DNA from: Nitrosopumilales archaeon UBA218
Lineage (GTDB): Archaea; Thermoproteota; Nitrososphaeria; Nitrososphaerales; Nitrosopumilaceae
DNA length: 43,070 nt
NCBI GenBank assembly: GCA_002499525.1
Contig: DAMC01000041.1
Location: forward strand, 11,862 to 54,931
Direction of reading: 5' to 3'
Shown: positions 25,681 through 32,834 of the stretch, one piece after another
Numbering within the stretch: position 1 is the first letter of the stretch
How the letters are laid out: every line of letters begins with the position of its first letter
Notes under the pieces: generated by a model
Seen by the model: only the letters and a program-made list of their open reading frames with translations
Told to the model about the DNA's origin: nothing
Database searches by the model: none
Translations under genes and position numbers: made by a program

Positions 25681-26235
25681 TCAGATAAATTCTGATTTAG
25701 AGTCTCGGATCATGGCTACTACATCATCACGGTTTTCTTTTCTTTCGTAGTATCCACGATATGCTGCAGAAGTCATTGTAGCGTCATTTTTGACTCCTCG
25801 CATTTTCATGCAGAAATGTTCTGCATTTGACATTACTACTACTCCCTTAACCCCTTGGGAATATAGCTCGTCAGCAATGTCCCTTGTCATTCTTTCTTGA
25901 ATTTGAAGTCGTTTAGCATGTTTTTCAACGAGTCTTACAAGTTTGGAAACGCCAAAGACTCTACCATTTGGAAGATATCCAATACTAATTTTTCCAAAGA
26001 ATGGAAGCATGTGATGTTCGCACATTGAATAGAATTTGATATCTTTTACAACTACAGTATCTGAGTCCTCAGAAAATTGTACTGATAATTCTGAATCAGA
26101 GTCATATCCTGCAAATATTTCTTCATACATGTCTGCTATTCTGTCTGGTGTACCACGTAATCCTTCACGAGTAGGATCCTCGCCAAGCTCGATGATTAAT
26201 TCTCTAACTAATTTACGGACTCGTTCTTTGTTCAT
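25681..26235 (-). CDS. folE: GTP cyclohydrolase I
   Basis: Converts GTP to dihydroneopterin triphosphate, the entry step for 7-deazaguanine (archaeosine) synthesis and pterins. The 184-residue protein has the typical EGLRGTPDRIADMYEEI (24-40). The zinc ligands are C72 and H75 in MCEHHMLPF plus C142 in EHFCMKMRGV. GVSKLVRLVEKHAKRLQIQE (95-114) and TSAAYRG (155-161) follow. This is the zinc-dependent bacterial/eukaryotic type rather than the MptA type common in methanogens. It overlaps queE by 4 nt, which points to preQ0 synthesis as its main role. Confidence 0.95.
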   Translation of the reverse strand: MNKERVRKLVRELIIELGEDPTREGLRGTPDRIADMYEEIFAGYDSDSELSVQFSEDSDTVVVKDIKFYSMCEHHMLPFFGKISIGYLPNGRVFGVSKLVRLVEKHAKRLQIQERMTRDIADELYSQGVKGVVVMSNAEHFCMKMRGVKNDATMTSAAYRGYYERKENRDDVVAMIRDSKSEFI

Positions 26236-26945
26236 GGAGCACCTATGAGTTTGTGTAATTGCGGAACAACCCGTACATCTGAAAAGTATGGATACACCAC
26301 GTCATAAAAGTTCAAAAGTTGTTGCAATGTTGGTTCTGCTATACCATATGTTGGTTGTATTATAAAACCGTTGAGATCGCGTGGATTAGTAATTTTGAAT
26401 ATTTTTTGTGTAAGATCAGTAAATGTTTCGAGGTCTGTTTTTGCAGACACAACAATTTTGACATATGTGGGTTTTTTTGCTGATATGGATTTTTTTAGAC
26501 AGTCTAATGCGTTTTCTATAAGTGTAGAATAATGCTTTTGATCAACGAAATCCGAATCTTTAGTTTTTAGTTCTACTTTTACGAAATCAATATGAGGTAA
26601 AACTTTTTCAAATTTTTTAGAATCATAGCATGAAGACTCTAGATATGTGGGAATTTTTTTGGAATGGACAAATTTCGCCATCTCAATTACTGCATCCGTC
26701 TGAACTAGTGGATCGCCTCCAGTGAAATTTACTTTGTAGGTTTTATCCTTCAAGTTTTTTTCAATTAACTCACAGGCATCGGTAATATCATATTCATTCC
26801 CTGAATCCATTGGAAGTGATTCTTTAGTATCACAATAAAAACAGGTAAATGGACATCCTGCAAGTCTGACAAAAAGGGTTTTTGTGCCGTAGAGAATGCC
26901 TTCACCTTCTAATGATGTGAATATTTCAAAGAGTCTAACTTTCAA
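26232..26945 (-). CDS. queE: 7-carboxy-7-deazaguanine synthase
   Basis: Radical-SAM enzyme that makes the deazaguanine ring from carboxy-tetrahydropterin. The 237-residue protein starts RLFEIFTSLEGEG and carries the [4Fe-4S] motif C31-x3-C35-x2-C38 (GCPFTCFYCDT). It also has a NFTGGDPLVQ passage near 74-83, equivalent to the GGEP motif, and a C-terminal RVVPQLHKLIGAP, typical of QueE. It is the upstream gene of queE-folE. QueD, which acts between FolE and QueE, is not in the window. Confidence 0.93.
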   Translation of the reverse strand: MKVRLFEIFTSLEGEGILYGTKTLFVRLAGCPFTCFYCDTKESLPMDSGNEYDITDACELIEKNLKDKTYKVNFTGGDPLVQTDAVIEMAKFVHSKKIPTYLESSCYDSKKFEKVLPHIDFVKVELKTKDSDFVDQKHYSTLIENALDCLKKSISAKKPTYVKIVVSAKTDLETFTDLTQKIFKITNPRDLNGFIIQPTYGIAEPTLQQLLNFYDVVYPYFSDVRVVPQLHKLIGAP

Positions 26946-26981
26946 GTAGACGTTCTATCTTGTATCAATATTTAATTCAGA

Positions 26982-27176
26982 CTAGGAAGTAACAGGTTGT
27001 TTTGCATACAACAATCCCGCAACAAAAAATATCACACCTAAGATTCCTATTAGACTTCCAACAAATTGTATAGTTTCAATCCATTCGGTATTTGTTGGTC
27101 CCCATAAAAATGCCATAAAAGCACCAACAATAACCATTGGAATTCCAACCCCAAATGATATTTGCTTTGATGCCAT
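26982..27176 (-). CDS. Very small two-helix membrane protein, unknown function
   Basis: Not recognised. The 64-residue protein has two hydrophobic segments (about 8-25 and 36-57) with a short WGPTNTEWIETIQ loop and ends YAKQPVTS. It begins MASKQISFGVG and lies alone between queE and the secreted coiled-coil gene, 36 nt from queE on the same strand. Confidence 0.55.
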   Translation of the reverse strand: MASKQISFGVGIPMVIVGAFMAFLWGPTNTEWIETIQFVGSLIGILGVIFFVAGLLYAKQPVTS

Positions 27177-27224
27177 GCGATTAGAAAATCTTCAAAATGT
27201 ATATGAAGTTTTGTGGGAGTAAAT

Positions 27225-28397
27225 CTAGTTGGATTTAGTCTTTGAATTTGATTTTTTATCGGTTGTCGTAGGGTCGTTTTTCTTTAAAGATTCTTGTTTT
27301 TGTTCTGTTGGTGATGGTTCACTTTGAGGTTTTTGCTCATCAGGACTAGTTTTAGTATTTTGAGAGTTTTGTTGTGATGCCAAATATGTCTCAATCTCTT
27401 TGATTATAGAGTCGAGTTTCTTAAGTTGCTTGATTTTATCGTCAGAAGATTCAGGGTCTTTAACTGAGATTAGGATTGATTTTGCCGTGTCAAACTTTGG
27501 TCTAATATTTTCATCAATTTTTGTCTCAACAAGTCCTAATCGAGTTTCTTGTTTGTTGATTTCAGAAAGAATTTTTTGATTCTTTGCATCTATGATATCC
27601 GAGTTAATAAGATAGACTTGTTTGATTTTAATAATTAACTGAGTCGAGTTTCCATTGGAGGCCAGTTCTTCCCTCGCGGTTTGTAGTTTAGAGGTTTGAT
27701 CTTCTGATAATCCTAATTCTTTGGCTTGTAATAGAACCGAATCAATTTTGGCAATATACTTACTTGTGAAAGAGGCTGCTCTCTTATTGGATTGCTCTGC
27801 GACAAGATCCTTGATAGTTGTTTGAAGGTTAACTCCCTCAGCTTTAAGTTCCGTGAATGTTCTATTGAGTGCGACCATGTTTCCGGTTGAGAGATTTGAT
27901 TTTGTAATTTGGAGCAACTTGTCAAATTTACTAAAATCTATTGGAAGTTTATTTTTGGTTGCAACTGATTTGAGAATTCCAATATTTGTTTCAAATCGTT
28001 TTAGTGCATTACCGTAATCAAATTCTGATGATTGTGGATTTGGTTGAACGGATTGAGATGATGTAATTTTTTCTGTAGATGAATCTGTAGCTTGTTCAGA
28101 GAAAAATTGGGTGATCTGTCTGAACGCATCCATAGCTGCCAAAAAGTGTTTTTTAGCAGACAAGGCATCGCCTTTCTTTACTGATTCGGTTAGCTGGTCG
28201 GTTTCTGAATCGCCTAGCGAATAAAGTGATTTAACATCATCCGTGACATAAGACATTTTATCAAGATGTGATTTCACCTGAGTTCTTGCTTGAGTAGCCA
28301 GATTCACAAATGAGTCTAATTTAGAATCAGCAAATGCTGGCACAATAATAAAACCAGCCACCAAGCCAAGTAATGCAATGGATAGTATTACTTTCAT
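27225..28397 (-). CDS. Secreted helical/coiled-coil protein, unknown function
   Basis: The 390-residue protein has a signal peptide (residues 1-23, ending PAFADS). It continues with about 300 residues predicted to be almost entirely helical, with many amphipathic stretches (for instance KSHLDKMSYVTDDVKSLYSL and RFETNIGILKSVATKNKL). It ends with a low-complexity Lys/Gln/Ser/Pro/Thr tail of about 45 residues. No C-terminal anchor is seen, so it may be free or surface-associated. Its start overlaps the membrane-bound wHTH gene by 4 nt (ATGA). It is the third gene of the wHTH / membrane-wHTH / secreted operon and may be the extracellular partner or ligand-sensing part of that system, an inference from position only. 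Confidence 0.7.
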   Translation of the reverse strand: MKVILSIALLGLVAGFIIVPAFADSKLDSFVNLATQARTQVKSHLDKMSYVTDDVKSLYSLGDSETDQLTESVKKGDALSAKKHFLAAMDAFRQITQFFSEQATDSSTEKITSSQSVQPNPQSSEFDYGNALKRFETNIGILKSVATKNKLPIDFSKFDKLLQITKSNLSTGNMVALNRTFTELKAEGVNLQTTIKDLVAEQSNKRAASFTSKYIAKIDSVLLQAKELGLSEDQTSKLQTAREELASNGNSTQLIIKIKQVYLINSDIIDAKNQKILSEINKQETRLGLVETKIDENIRPKFDTAKSILISVKDPESSDDKIKQLKKLDSIIKEIETYLASQQNSQNTKTSPDEQKPQSEPSPTEQKQESLKKNDPTTTDKKSNSKTKSN

Positions 28398-29614
28398 GCT
28401 AAATCACCCTTTTTTCTAAGTCTGACTAGGTTTTGAAAATCCTTTTTTTCTATCTCTATTACACCCTGTCTCTCTAATCTTTTAACCGCTCTCCACATTG
28501 TAGTTCGTGGTAAAAGGAATTTTTTTCTCAAATCACGCTCAAATGCTTGTCCACCGTTTTTCTCCAAGAAGAGGACTAGCTGTTTGTCATCCTCCCTCAT
28601 TTCTTGAGTGATAATGTCATCTGATTCTGGAGATTCTGTATTGACATTCTCATTTTTATTTAGCAAAGGCGCCATTGTTTTTTTGACTGCATTTTTGGTC
28701 TTTTTTAGAAGAAGTGTCAGTGCAGATACGGCACCACCAATTGCAACAATAGAAGTAGCAATTCCAGCAATGTTATCTTTGAACCAATTTACAGGGTTAT
28801 TTTGGGAATTTACATTGTTTTCTGAAAAATTATTGATTTCTTTTTGTGCAATAGATTTTGCTTCTGAAGCAAGGGTTAGTGCATCATTGTATTTTTTATC
28901 ATCATATGCAATTGCTGCTAAATCTAATTTCTCTTGTGCCAGTTTTACATCAATTTTCTGATTAACGGCTTGCGATATTATTGATTTGGCTTCATTAATT
29001 GCATTTTGGGCGGAAAGTGCTGGACCCGAAGTAGTGAAAAAGTACTCTATCTGATTTTTTCCTTTGAGTAATGAGATTTGTTTATTGTCAATTGAATCAA
29101 TATTATCCGGATTAGTTATGTCGACCACAGTAGAATCATCTGGCATTGTAACAGTATAATCAACCTGAGGATCTACTGCAAAAGTCCAGATTTTACCTTT
29201 TTTTGAAACCAGATCGTAACTATCATAGACAATTGAGACGGAGGAAGCACCAAAAGTCTGAATCGTAAGAGCTTTGTTATCCATCTCAGATGACAAAAGT
29301 TTACCGTCCTCATCCTGGATAACTAGATTATCAATGGTTTTTCCATAAAGTGGAACCTTTAGAACAGGTTCTGATGAATCAGCACCAAGTTGTTGCGATA
29401 CGTGAGTTGTCCCGTCTGCATATATTATAAAATCAAGAGTACGGGTGAATCCATACGTTTGTGTAGGTAGTACTATTGCAAGAACAAGTCCAATAGCCAA
29501 AATAGGTGCCCTGACCATTCTAAAGAAGATATTCGAGATCCTTACAAAAATCATTGCTTCCAGGTTAGGAACGATTTCCTCTTGTGTGCAGAGTACTACC
29601 TTACGGTTATCCAT
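28394..29614 (-). CDS. Membrane-bound regulator: extracellular domain, TM helix, cytoplasmic winged helix
   Basis: The 406-residue protein reads as a single-chain transmembrane regulator. A hydrophobic signal segment at about residues 33-55 (VRAPILAIGLVLAIVLP) is followed by a beta-rich extracellular domain (about 58-195). A helical stretch covers about 200-270 (EAKSIISQAVNQKIDVKLAQ). A second membrane helix lies at about 285-303, and a cytoplasmic winged helix near 345-406 contains FLLPRTTMWRAVKRLERQG and VIEIEKKDFQNLVRL. The true start may be a later ATG (29554 or 29518), which would place the signal segment at the N-terminus. The domain order is like membrane-tethered wHTH proteins of other archaea. 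The gene lies 2 nt after a small wHTH gene. Confidence 0.75.
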   Translation of the reverse strand: MDNRKVVLCTQEEIVPNLEAMIFVRISNIFFRMVRAPILAIGLVLAIVLPTQTYGFTRTLDFIIYADGTTHVSQQLGADSSEPVLKVPLYGKTIDNLVIQDEDGKLLSSEMDNKALTIQTFGASSVSIVYDSYDLVSKKGKIWTFAVDPQVDYTVTMPDDSTVVDITNPDNIDSIDNKQISLLKGKNQIEYFFTTSGPALSAQNAINEAKSIISQAVNQKIDVKLAQEKLDLAAIAYDDKKYNDALTLASEAKSIAQKEINNFSENNVNSQNNPVNWFKDNIAGIATSIVAIGGAVSALTLLLKKTKNAVKKTMAPLLNKNENVNTESPESDDIITQEMREDDKQLVLFLEKNGGQAFERDLRKKFLLPRTTMWRAVKRLERQGVIEIEKKDFQNLVRLRKKGDLA

Positions 29615-29616
29615 GT

Positions 29617-29904
29617 CTAATACCTCAAATTTAGTGTTTCAAGAATAGACTGGAATTTACGGAATTCTTGGACAAACTCGATGCCCTTTTCCGTTATTGT
29701 ATAGAGTCTGTTTTTTTCAGTTTTGACGGATTGAACCAGTCCTGCAGAAGAGAGCTTCTCACACTTGTCAATTACAGCATAGTGTGAAAGATTCGCTCTT
29801 CGAGAAATTGCAGAGACTATGGTTCCTTGTCTGCCCCCTTCCATGGTGACATTCAAGATATCTCCCATAATGCCCATTTCGGACCTGTATTGTTGTTTTG
29901 ACAT
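29617..29904 (-). CDS. Winged-helix transcription regulator (HTH_45-like)
   Basis: The 95-residue protein matches small archaeal winged-helix regulators. YRSEMGIMGDILNV (6-19) is the first helix, TIVSAISRRANLSHYAVI (28-45) is the recognition region, LSSAGLVQSV is the turn into the wing, and RLYTITEKGIEFVQEF (66-81) is the conserved end of the fold. It is the first gene of a three-gene operon with the membrane-bound wHTH protein and a secreted protein. A perfect palindrome lies 89-113 nt upstream of its start and could be its operator. Confidence 0.82.
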   Translation of the reverse strand: MSKQQYRSEMGIMGDILNVTMEGGRQGTIVSAISRRANLSHYAVIDKCEKLSSAGLVQSVKTEKNRLYTITEKGIEFVQEFRKFQSILETLNLRY

Positions 29905-29948
29905 GCTAAGTAATAGTTGTCAGTATAGTTTAGGGACATTTTGAAACG

Positions 29949-29975
29949 TCATAGCGGAACGCATAGCGGAACAGG
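29949..29975. repeat. Repeat copy 1 (tandem CATAGCGGAAC units, intergenic)
   Basis: A 27-nt element made of two near-identical 12-nt units (CATAGCGGAACG then CATAGCGGAACA) followed by GG. It is identical over 27 nt to the copy at 30614-30640 and over 23 nt to the copy at 30212-30234. Its GAACG can pair with the CGTTC directly downstream. It lies in the divergent intergenic region between the wHTH operon and the coiled-coil gene. Confidence 0.85.
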
Positions 29976-29992
29976 CGTTCTGATGGTTGAAA

Positions 29993-30017
29993 CATCAAAA
30001 AATCGGATTTTTTGATG
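29993..30017. promoter_or_regulatory. Perfect 12-bp palindrome, possible operator
   Basis: CATCAAAAAATC (29993-30004) is followed after one base by its exact reverse complement GATTTTTTGATG (30006-30017). It lies 89 nt upstream of the wHTH gene and about 118 nt upstream of the coiled-coil gene, between the two divergent start sites. Size and symmetry fit a dimeric winged-helix binding site; a short intergenic hairpin terminator is the alternative. Confidence 0.45.
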
Positions 30018-30100
30018 CGGGGGAAAGGAAACCAATTCAGAAAAATGGTTTGGAAAATTTTGTTAATTGTGGGATTTTATCTTACTTTATCTTTATTAGT

Positions 30101-30109
30101 AATAAAATA
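30101..30109 (+). promoter_or_regulatory. TATA-like box of the coiled-coil gene
   Basis: AATAAAATA is centred about 30 nt before the ATG at 30135, a spacing that would give a transcript with almost no leader. Confidence 0.4.
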
Positions 30110-30134
30110 GAACATTTGCTATTACAGATATAAT

Positions 30135-30608
30135 ATGTTTGAAAAATTTAAGAAGGCGGAAGAAGCCCTACAGGATGCAGGTATGTTAGAACAAGAAAAG
30201 CCCAAAATTGAAGCGGAACGCATAGCGGAACAGGTCAGTTCTGGTTCTGAGATAGGCATTGCAGACTTGATGAACAAGCGGGCTAAACTTGAGGAGGCGC
30301 TTGATTTCGTTGGATTGATGATAAAGAATCTCAAAGACAAAAGAACCAGACTAGTCAAAGAGATTGAGGATGAGTCTGTTGATATCCAGAACTTGAAGGA
30401 TAAATTGACCAAAGTCAGTGATTATATCGAGGAGGAAGGTAGAGGAATAAGAGACCTCTCAAACAAGCGGGCTTTAGTTGAAAAACAAGCGGATGAGGTT
30501 GGAGCCCTGATTGGCAACCTTAGAAGCAAACTTGCCAGTATTGACAGTGTAGTAGATGGCGAGGAGAACAAGGTCAAATCCATTAAGGAATCAAGGCAAA
30601 AAATATAG
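30135..30608 (+). CDS. Coiled-coil protein with five 21-residue repeats
   Basis: The 157-residue protein begins with FEKFKKAEEALQDAGMLEQ. From about residue 44 it consists of five successive units of about 21 residues, three heptads each: DLMNKRAKLEEAL..., NLKDKRTRLVKEI..., NLKDKLTKVSDYI..., DLSNKRALVEKQA... and NLRSKLASIDSVV.... The repeat strongly predicts a long parallel coiled coil. Function is not recognised. Residues about 27-33 (AERIAEQ) are encoded by copy 2 of the local DNA repeat, so that repeat has become, or arose from, coding sequence. It converges with the second CdvB paralog 63 nt away, with repeat copy 3 between them. Confidence 0.75.
   Translation: MFEKFKKAEEALQDAGMLEQEKPKIEAERIAEQVSSGSEIGIADLMNKRAKLEEALDFVGLMIKNLKDKRTRLVKEIEDESVDIQNLKDKLTKVSDYIEEEGRGIRDLSNKRALVEKQADEVGALIGNLRSKLASIDSVVDGEENKVKSIKESRQKI
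30212..30234 (+). repeat. Repeat copy 2 (inside the coiled-coil coding region)
   Basis: Twenty-three nucleotides identical to the core of copies 1 and 3, read in frame as part of the protein (Ala-Glu-Arg-Ile-Ala-Glu-Gln). It preserves the reading frame and the amphipathic helix pattern. Confidence 0.85.
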
Positions 30609-30613
30609 TCATT

Positions 30614-30640
30614 TCATAGCGGAACGCATAGCGGAACAGG
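30614..30640. repeat. Repeat copy 3 (3' of the coiled-coil gene)
   Basis: Twenty-seven nucleotides identical to copy 1, located 6 nt after the stop of the coiled-coil gene and 32 nt before the convergent CdvB paralog. Copies 1 and 3 are in the same orientation and bracket the gene, about 640 nt apart. Confidence 0.85.
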
Positions 30641-30671
30641 TTTTAAGATAATAAAATAGGAAATAGATACT

Positions 30672-31313
30672 TTAGAGGTATCTTGTCGAAGTCGCTGATT
30701 TAGTGCTTACAGGTGTTGATGGAAATTTGTCTCCAACAGACGCCTCAGCCACTGCAGCAGCTTCTTCTAGAATCCTATCGGATTCTTCGTTAGTGCTTTG
30801 GTCCATGCCAAATGCTCCCTCGCCTGAGAAGGATTCTGCCATTAGTCCATTTAGCATCTCTGTCATCATGCCTAATTCATGATCTGCTTCAGGCATAAAT
30901 TTGCCTAATGAAGATTTGAGACTTCTCATTAAGCCGATTGTTGGTGCTATTGTGACTACTGTGTCTCCTAGGTCATGGAATGTTGTTAATCTTAGTTCGA
31001 TTTGTTCTAGTGCCATTCTGCAATTACCTAGCATTTTTGAGACCTTACGGACCTCGGCTAGTTCATTTGCTAAAACTTTGCTAGTCTGAGTATCGTGTTT
31101 TTGGGTTGCTTGCACTATTCTTTGGAATAGATTTTGTTCTCGTTGCTTTAGTTTGGTCAGCATTCCGTCAAGTTTTGAGATTTGGTTTTGTAGGCTTCTT
31201 GTTGCCTGCTCAATTCTTGGCTTTAATGCGCCTTTAGGCTTGAGTGCTTCGCCCAATTTTTCAGAAATACTCGGTGTTGTTGGTTTGGACCAAGAGTTCT
31301 GGAAGTTTGTCAT
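30672..31313 (-). CDS. cdvB: ESCRT-III/Snf7-family protein, second CdvB paralog
   Basis: A 213-residue protein clearly paralogous to the one at 6031-6681. Shared blocks include KPKGALKPRIEQA, LANELAEVRKVSKMLGNCRMALEQIELRLTT (read in parts), FMPEADHEL and VAEASVGDKFPSTPVS. The Snf7 helical core covers about residues 20-165 and the tail keeps a GDKFPSTP motif like a MIM2 element. No C-terminal winged helix is present. I chose the ATG at 31313 (MTNFQNSW) over an upstream ATG at 31334 because the other paralog starts MTGFEKNW. Expected to act in Cdv-type division or membrane remodelling together with CdvC, which is not in the window. Confidence 0.9.
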   Translation of the reverse strand: MTNFQNSWSKPTTPSISEKLGEALKPKGALKPRIEQATRSLQNQISKLDGMLTKLKQREQNLFQRIVQATQKHDTQTSKVLANELAEVRKVSKMLGNCRMALEQIELRLTTFHDLGDTVVTIAPTIGLMRSLKSSLGKFMPEADHELGMMTEMLNGLMAESFSGEGAFGMDQSTNEESDRILEEAAAVAEASVGDKFPSTPVSTKSATSTRYL

Positions 31314-31440
31314 GGTAAATTTTATGTAATTCATTGAAATTGCAAGGTGTGAAATCTATTTTACTAAAAGATCTAATGGGTAACTTTGTATTTCACAGCC
31401 AAGGCTGGGATATTATAAAATAAAAAACAATTCGCCTAGT

Positions 31441-31539
31441 TTATTGGGCTAGAATGCTTTGTGGGTGCATCTTCTTTATGTGCGAGTGCACTCCATGAGA
31501 TGATGTGACTGCTTCGCCACATAATGGACATGTTTCCAT
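31441..31539 (-). CDS. 32-residue C2H2 zinc-finger protein
   Basis: A very short frame beginning METCPLCGEAV. C4 and C7 form a CxxC, and histidines at 15, 18, 20 and 25 offer a C2H2 pair (for instance H20-x4-H25, giving CxxC-x12-H-x4-H). The spacing fits a single classical zinc finger. A TTAAATAG box (complement of 31566-31573) lies about 30 nt before the ATG, supporting independent transcription. It sits between the second CdvB paralog and tfb. Function unknown; single-finger miniproteins are common in archaea. Confidence 0.6.
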   Translation of the reverse strand: METCPLCGEAVTSSHGVHSHIKKMHPQSILAQ

Positions 31540-31830
31540 TTTTATAGTAGTCCGTTCTATAAATACTATTTAAGTTTTATGCTTTTAGGATTTTAGGATC
31601 GAAAGATGCTAAATTTTGATTAATTTTTCTGGAGTTTGTATTACCAAAGTTGAAAAATATTTTTCAAAAAATCGAACCGCTGATTTCATATTTGAAAAAA
31701 TATTTTTATTCTGTGCAATTTAAAATTGAAATGAAAAATTGGAAATAATTACTGGTTAAGATATAATTTCGAGCGATCATGTTGAAAAATGAATTCAAAT
31801 CTGTTTTTCATAGATAAATCTTGTGTAATA
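31540..31830. other. Gene-free AT-rich stretch before tfb
   Basis: About 290 nt, very AT-rich. It holds the promoter of the small zinc finger, a 16-nt perfect palindrome TGAAAAATATTTTTCA at 31651-31666 and a similar TTGAAAAAATATTTTTATT stretch near 31693. No open frame or stable GC-containing hairpin is evident. Confidence 0.5.
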
Positions 31831-31838
31831 TTTATATA
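31831..31838 (+). promoter_or_regulatory. TATA box of tfb
   Basis: TTTATATA is centred about 29 nt upstream of the ATG at 31864, the best TATA-box match in the window and consistent with a near-leaderless mRNA. Confidence 0.65.
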
Positions 31839-31863
31839 GAGAATCTCGAGAAAATTCTTACTT

Positions 31864-32775
31864 ATGACACAAACAGCACGAAATAGTGATCGCTGTCCTC
31901 GTTGCGCAAAAGGTGCAATGTTAACAGACGGTAGCACTGGTGAGATGTTTTGTAACACGTGTGGATTTGTTGCAACAGAACGAGTGGAAGAGGAAGGTCC
32001 AGAGTGGCGTTCTTTCTCAAAAGAAGAGGGAGAGAATCGAACTCGAACTGGTACACCGACTTCACTTGCAATGCATGATATGGGTCTAGCAACAATTATC
32101 GGTCAAGCCGATAAAGACGCATCTGGAAAACCACTGACATCTTCTATGAAGAGCACTATTGAGAGGCTCAGAACTTGGGACTCACGAAGTCAGGTTCATG
32201 AACCAGTAGATAGAAACTTCAGGCAGGCATTTTCGGAGCTCGATAGACTAAAGGACAAGTTAGCACTTTCGGATGCAGTAATAGAAAAAACTGCATACAT
32301 TTACAGAAAGGCTCTCGATAAAGGGCTTGTTCGCGGTCGATCTATTCCAGGGTTGGTCGCTGCTGCACTATATGCCGCATGTAGGAACACTGAAACTCCG
32401 AGAACCTTAACTGACGTGGCAAATGGAATCAATATCAAGCGAAAAGACGTAGCTAGATGCTATAGATTGCTTCTACGAGAACTGGATCTTAAAATGCCAG
32501 TAGTTGATCCAATCAAAGGCGTTGCAAGAATAGCAAGTATTGCGGACTTGTCTGAAAAGACTAAGAGAAAAGCACTTGAATTCTTGAAGGAAGCAAGTAG
32601 AATTGAGGTCTCGGCTGGAAAGGACCCAATGGGTTTAGCTGCTGCAGCATTGTATTTGGCATGTGTGATGCTGGGTGAGAACAAGACTCAAAAAGATATT
32701 GCACAAGCTGCGGGCGTTACAGAAGTCACCATACGAAACAGGTACAAAGGTCTCAAAGAGGCATTAAAGCTCTAA
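31864..32775 (+). CDS. tfb: Transcription initiation factor TFB
   Basis: Archaeal TFIIB homolog that recruits RNA polymerase to TBP-bound promoters. The 303-residue protein has an N-terminal zinc ribbon (CPRC ... CNTC, residues about 11-39), then the B-reader/linker region with EEGPEWRSFSKEE. Two cyclin-fold repeats cover about 105-200 and 205-300, the second ending with DIAQAAGVTEVTIRNRYKGL, the DNA-binding helix-turn-helix of TFB. Full length for the family. Archaea of this group often have several TFBs, so this may not be the only one. It has a strong TATA box and a long intergenic region upstream. Confidence 0.96.
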   Translation: MTQTARNSDRCPRCAKGAMLTDGSTGEMFCNTCGFVATERVEEEGPEWRSFSKEEGENRTRTGTPTSLAMHDMGLATIIGQADKDASGKPLTSSMKSTIERLRTWDSRSQVHEPVDRNFRQAFSELDRLKDKLALSDAVIEKTAYIYRKALDKGLVRGRSIPGLVAAALYAACRNTETPRTLTDVANGINIKRKDVARCYRLLLRELDLKMPVVDPIKGVARIASIADLSEKTKRKALEFLKEASRIEVSAGKDPMGLAAAALYLACVMLGENKTQKDIAQAAGVTEVTIRNRYKGLKEALKL

Positions 32776-32834
32776 AACCTTTCTTTTTGTTGTTTTTTAC
32801 AAATTTTAATAGTTATTCATAAAGAATAGTTTTT

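Noticed and set aside
29949..30640. CRISPR array
   Set aside because: Only three copies, irregular spacing (about 240 and 380 nt), one inside a coding region, and no cas genes.
29949..30640. Insertion sequence with the coiled-coil gene as transposase
   Set aside because: The protein is a repeated coiled coil without a catalytic DDE or HUH motif, and the bracketing repeats are direct rather than terminal inverted.
31396..31407. CAGCC/GGCTG hairpin as a terminator
   Set aside because: Five base pairs with a 2-nt loop is sterically poor and no T-tract follows in the expected direction.
31651..31666. Palindrome TGAAAAATATTTTTCA as an operator
   Set aside because: Composed almost only of A and T in a very AT-rich region, so chance is likely; kept only as a note in the gap description.
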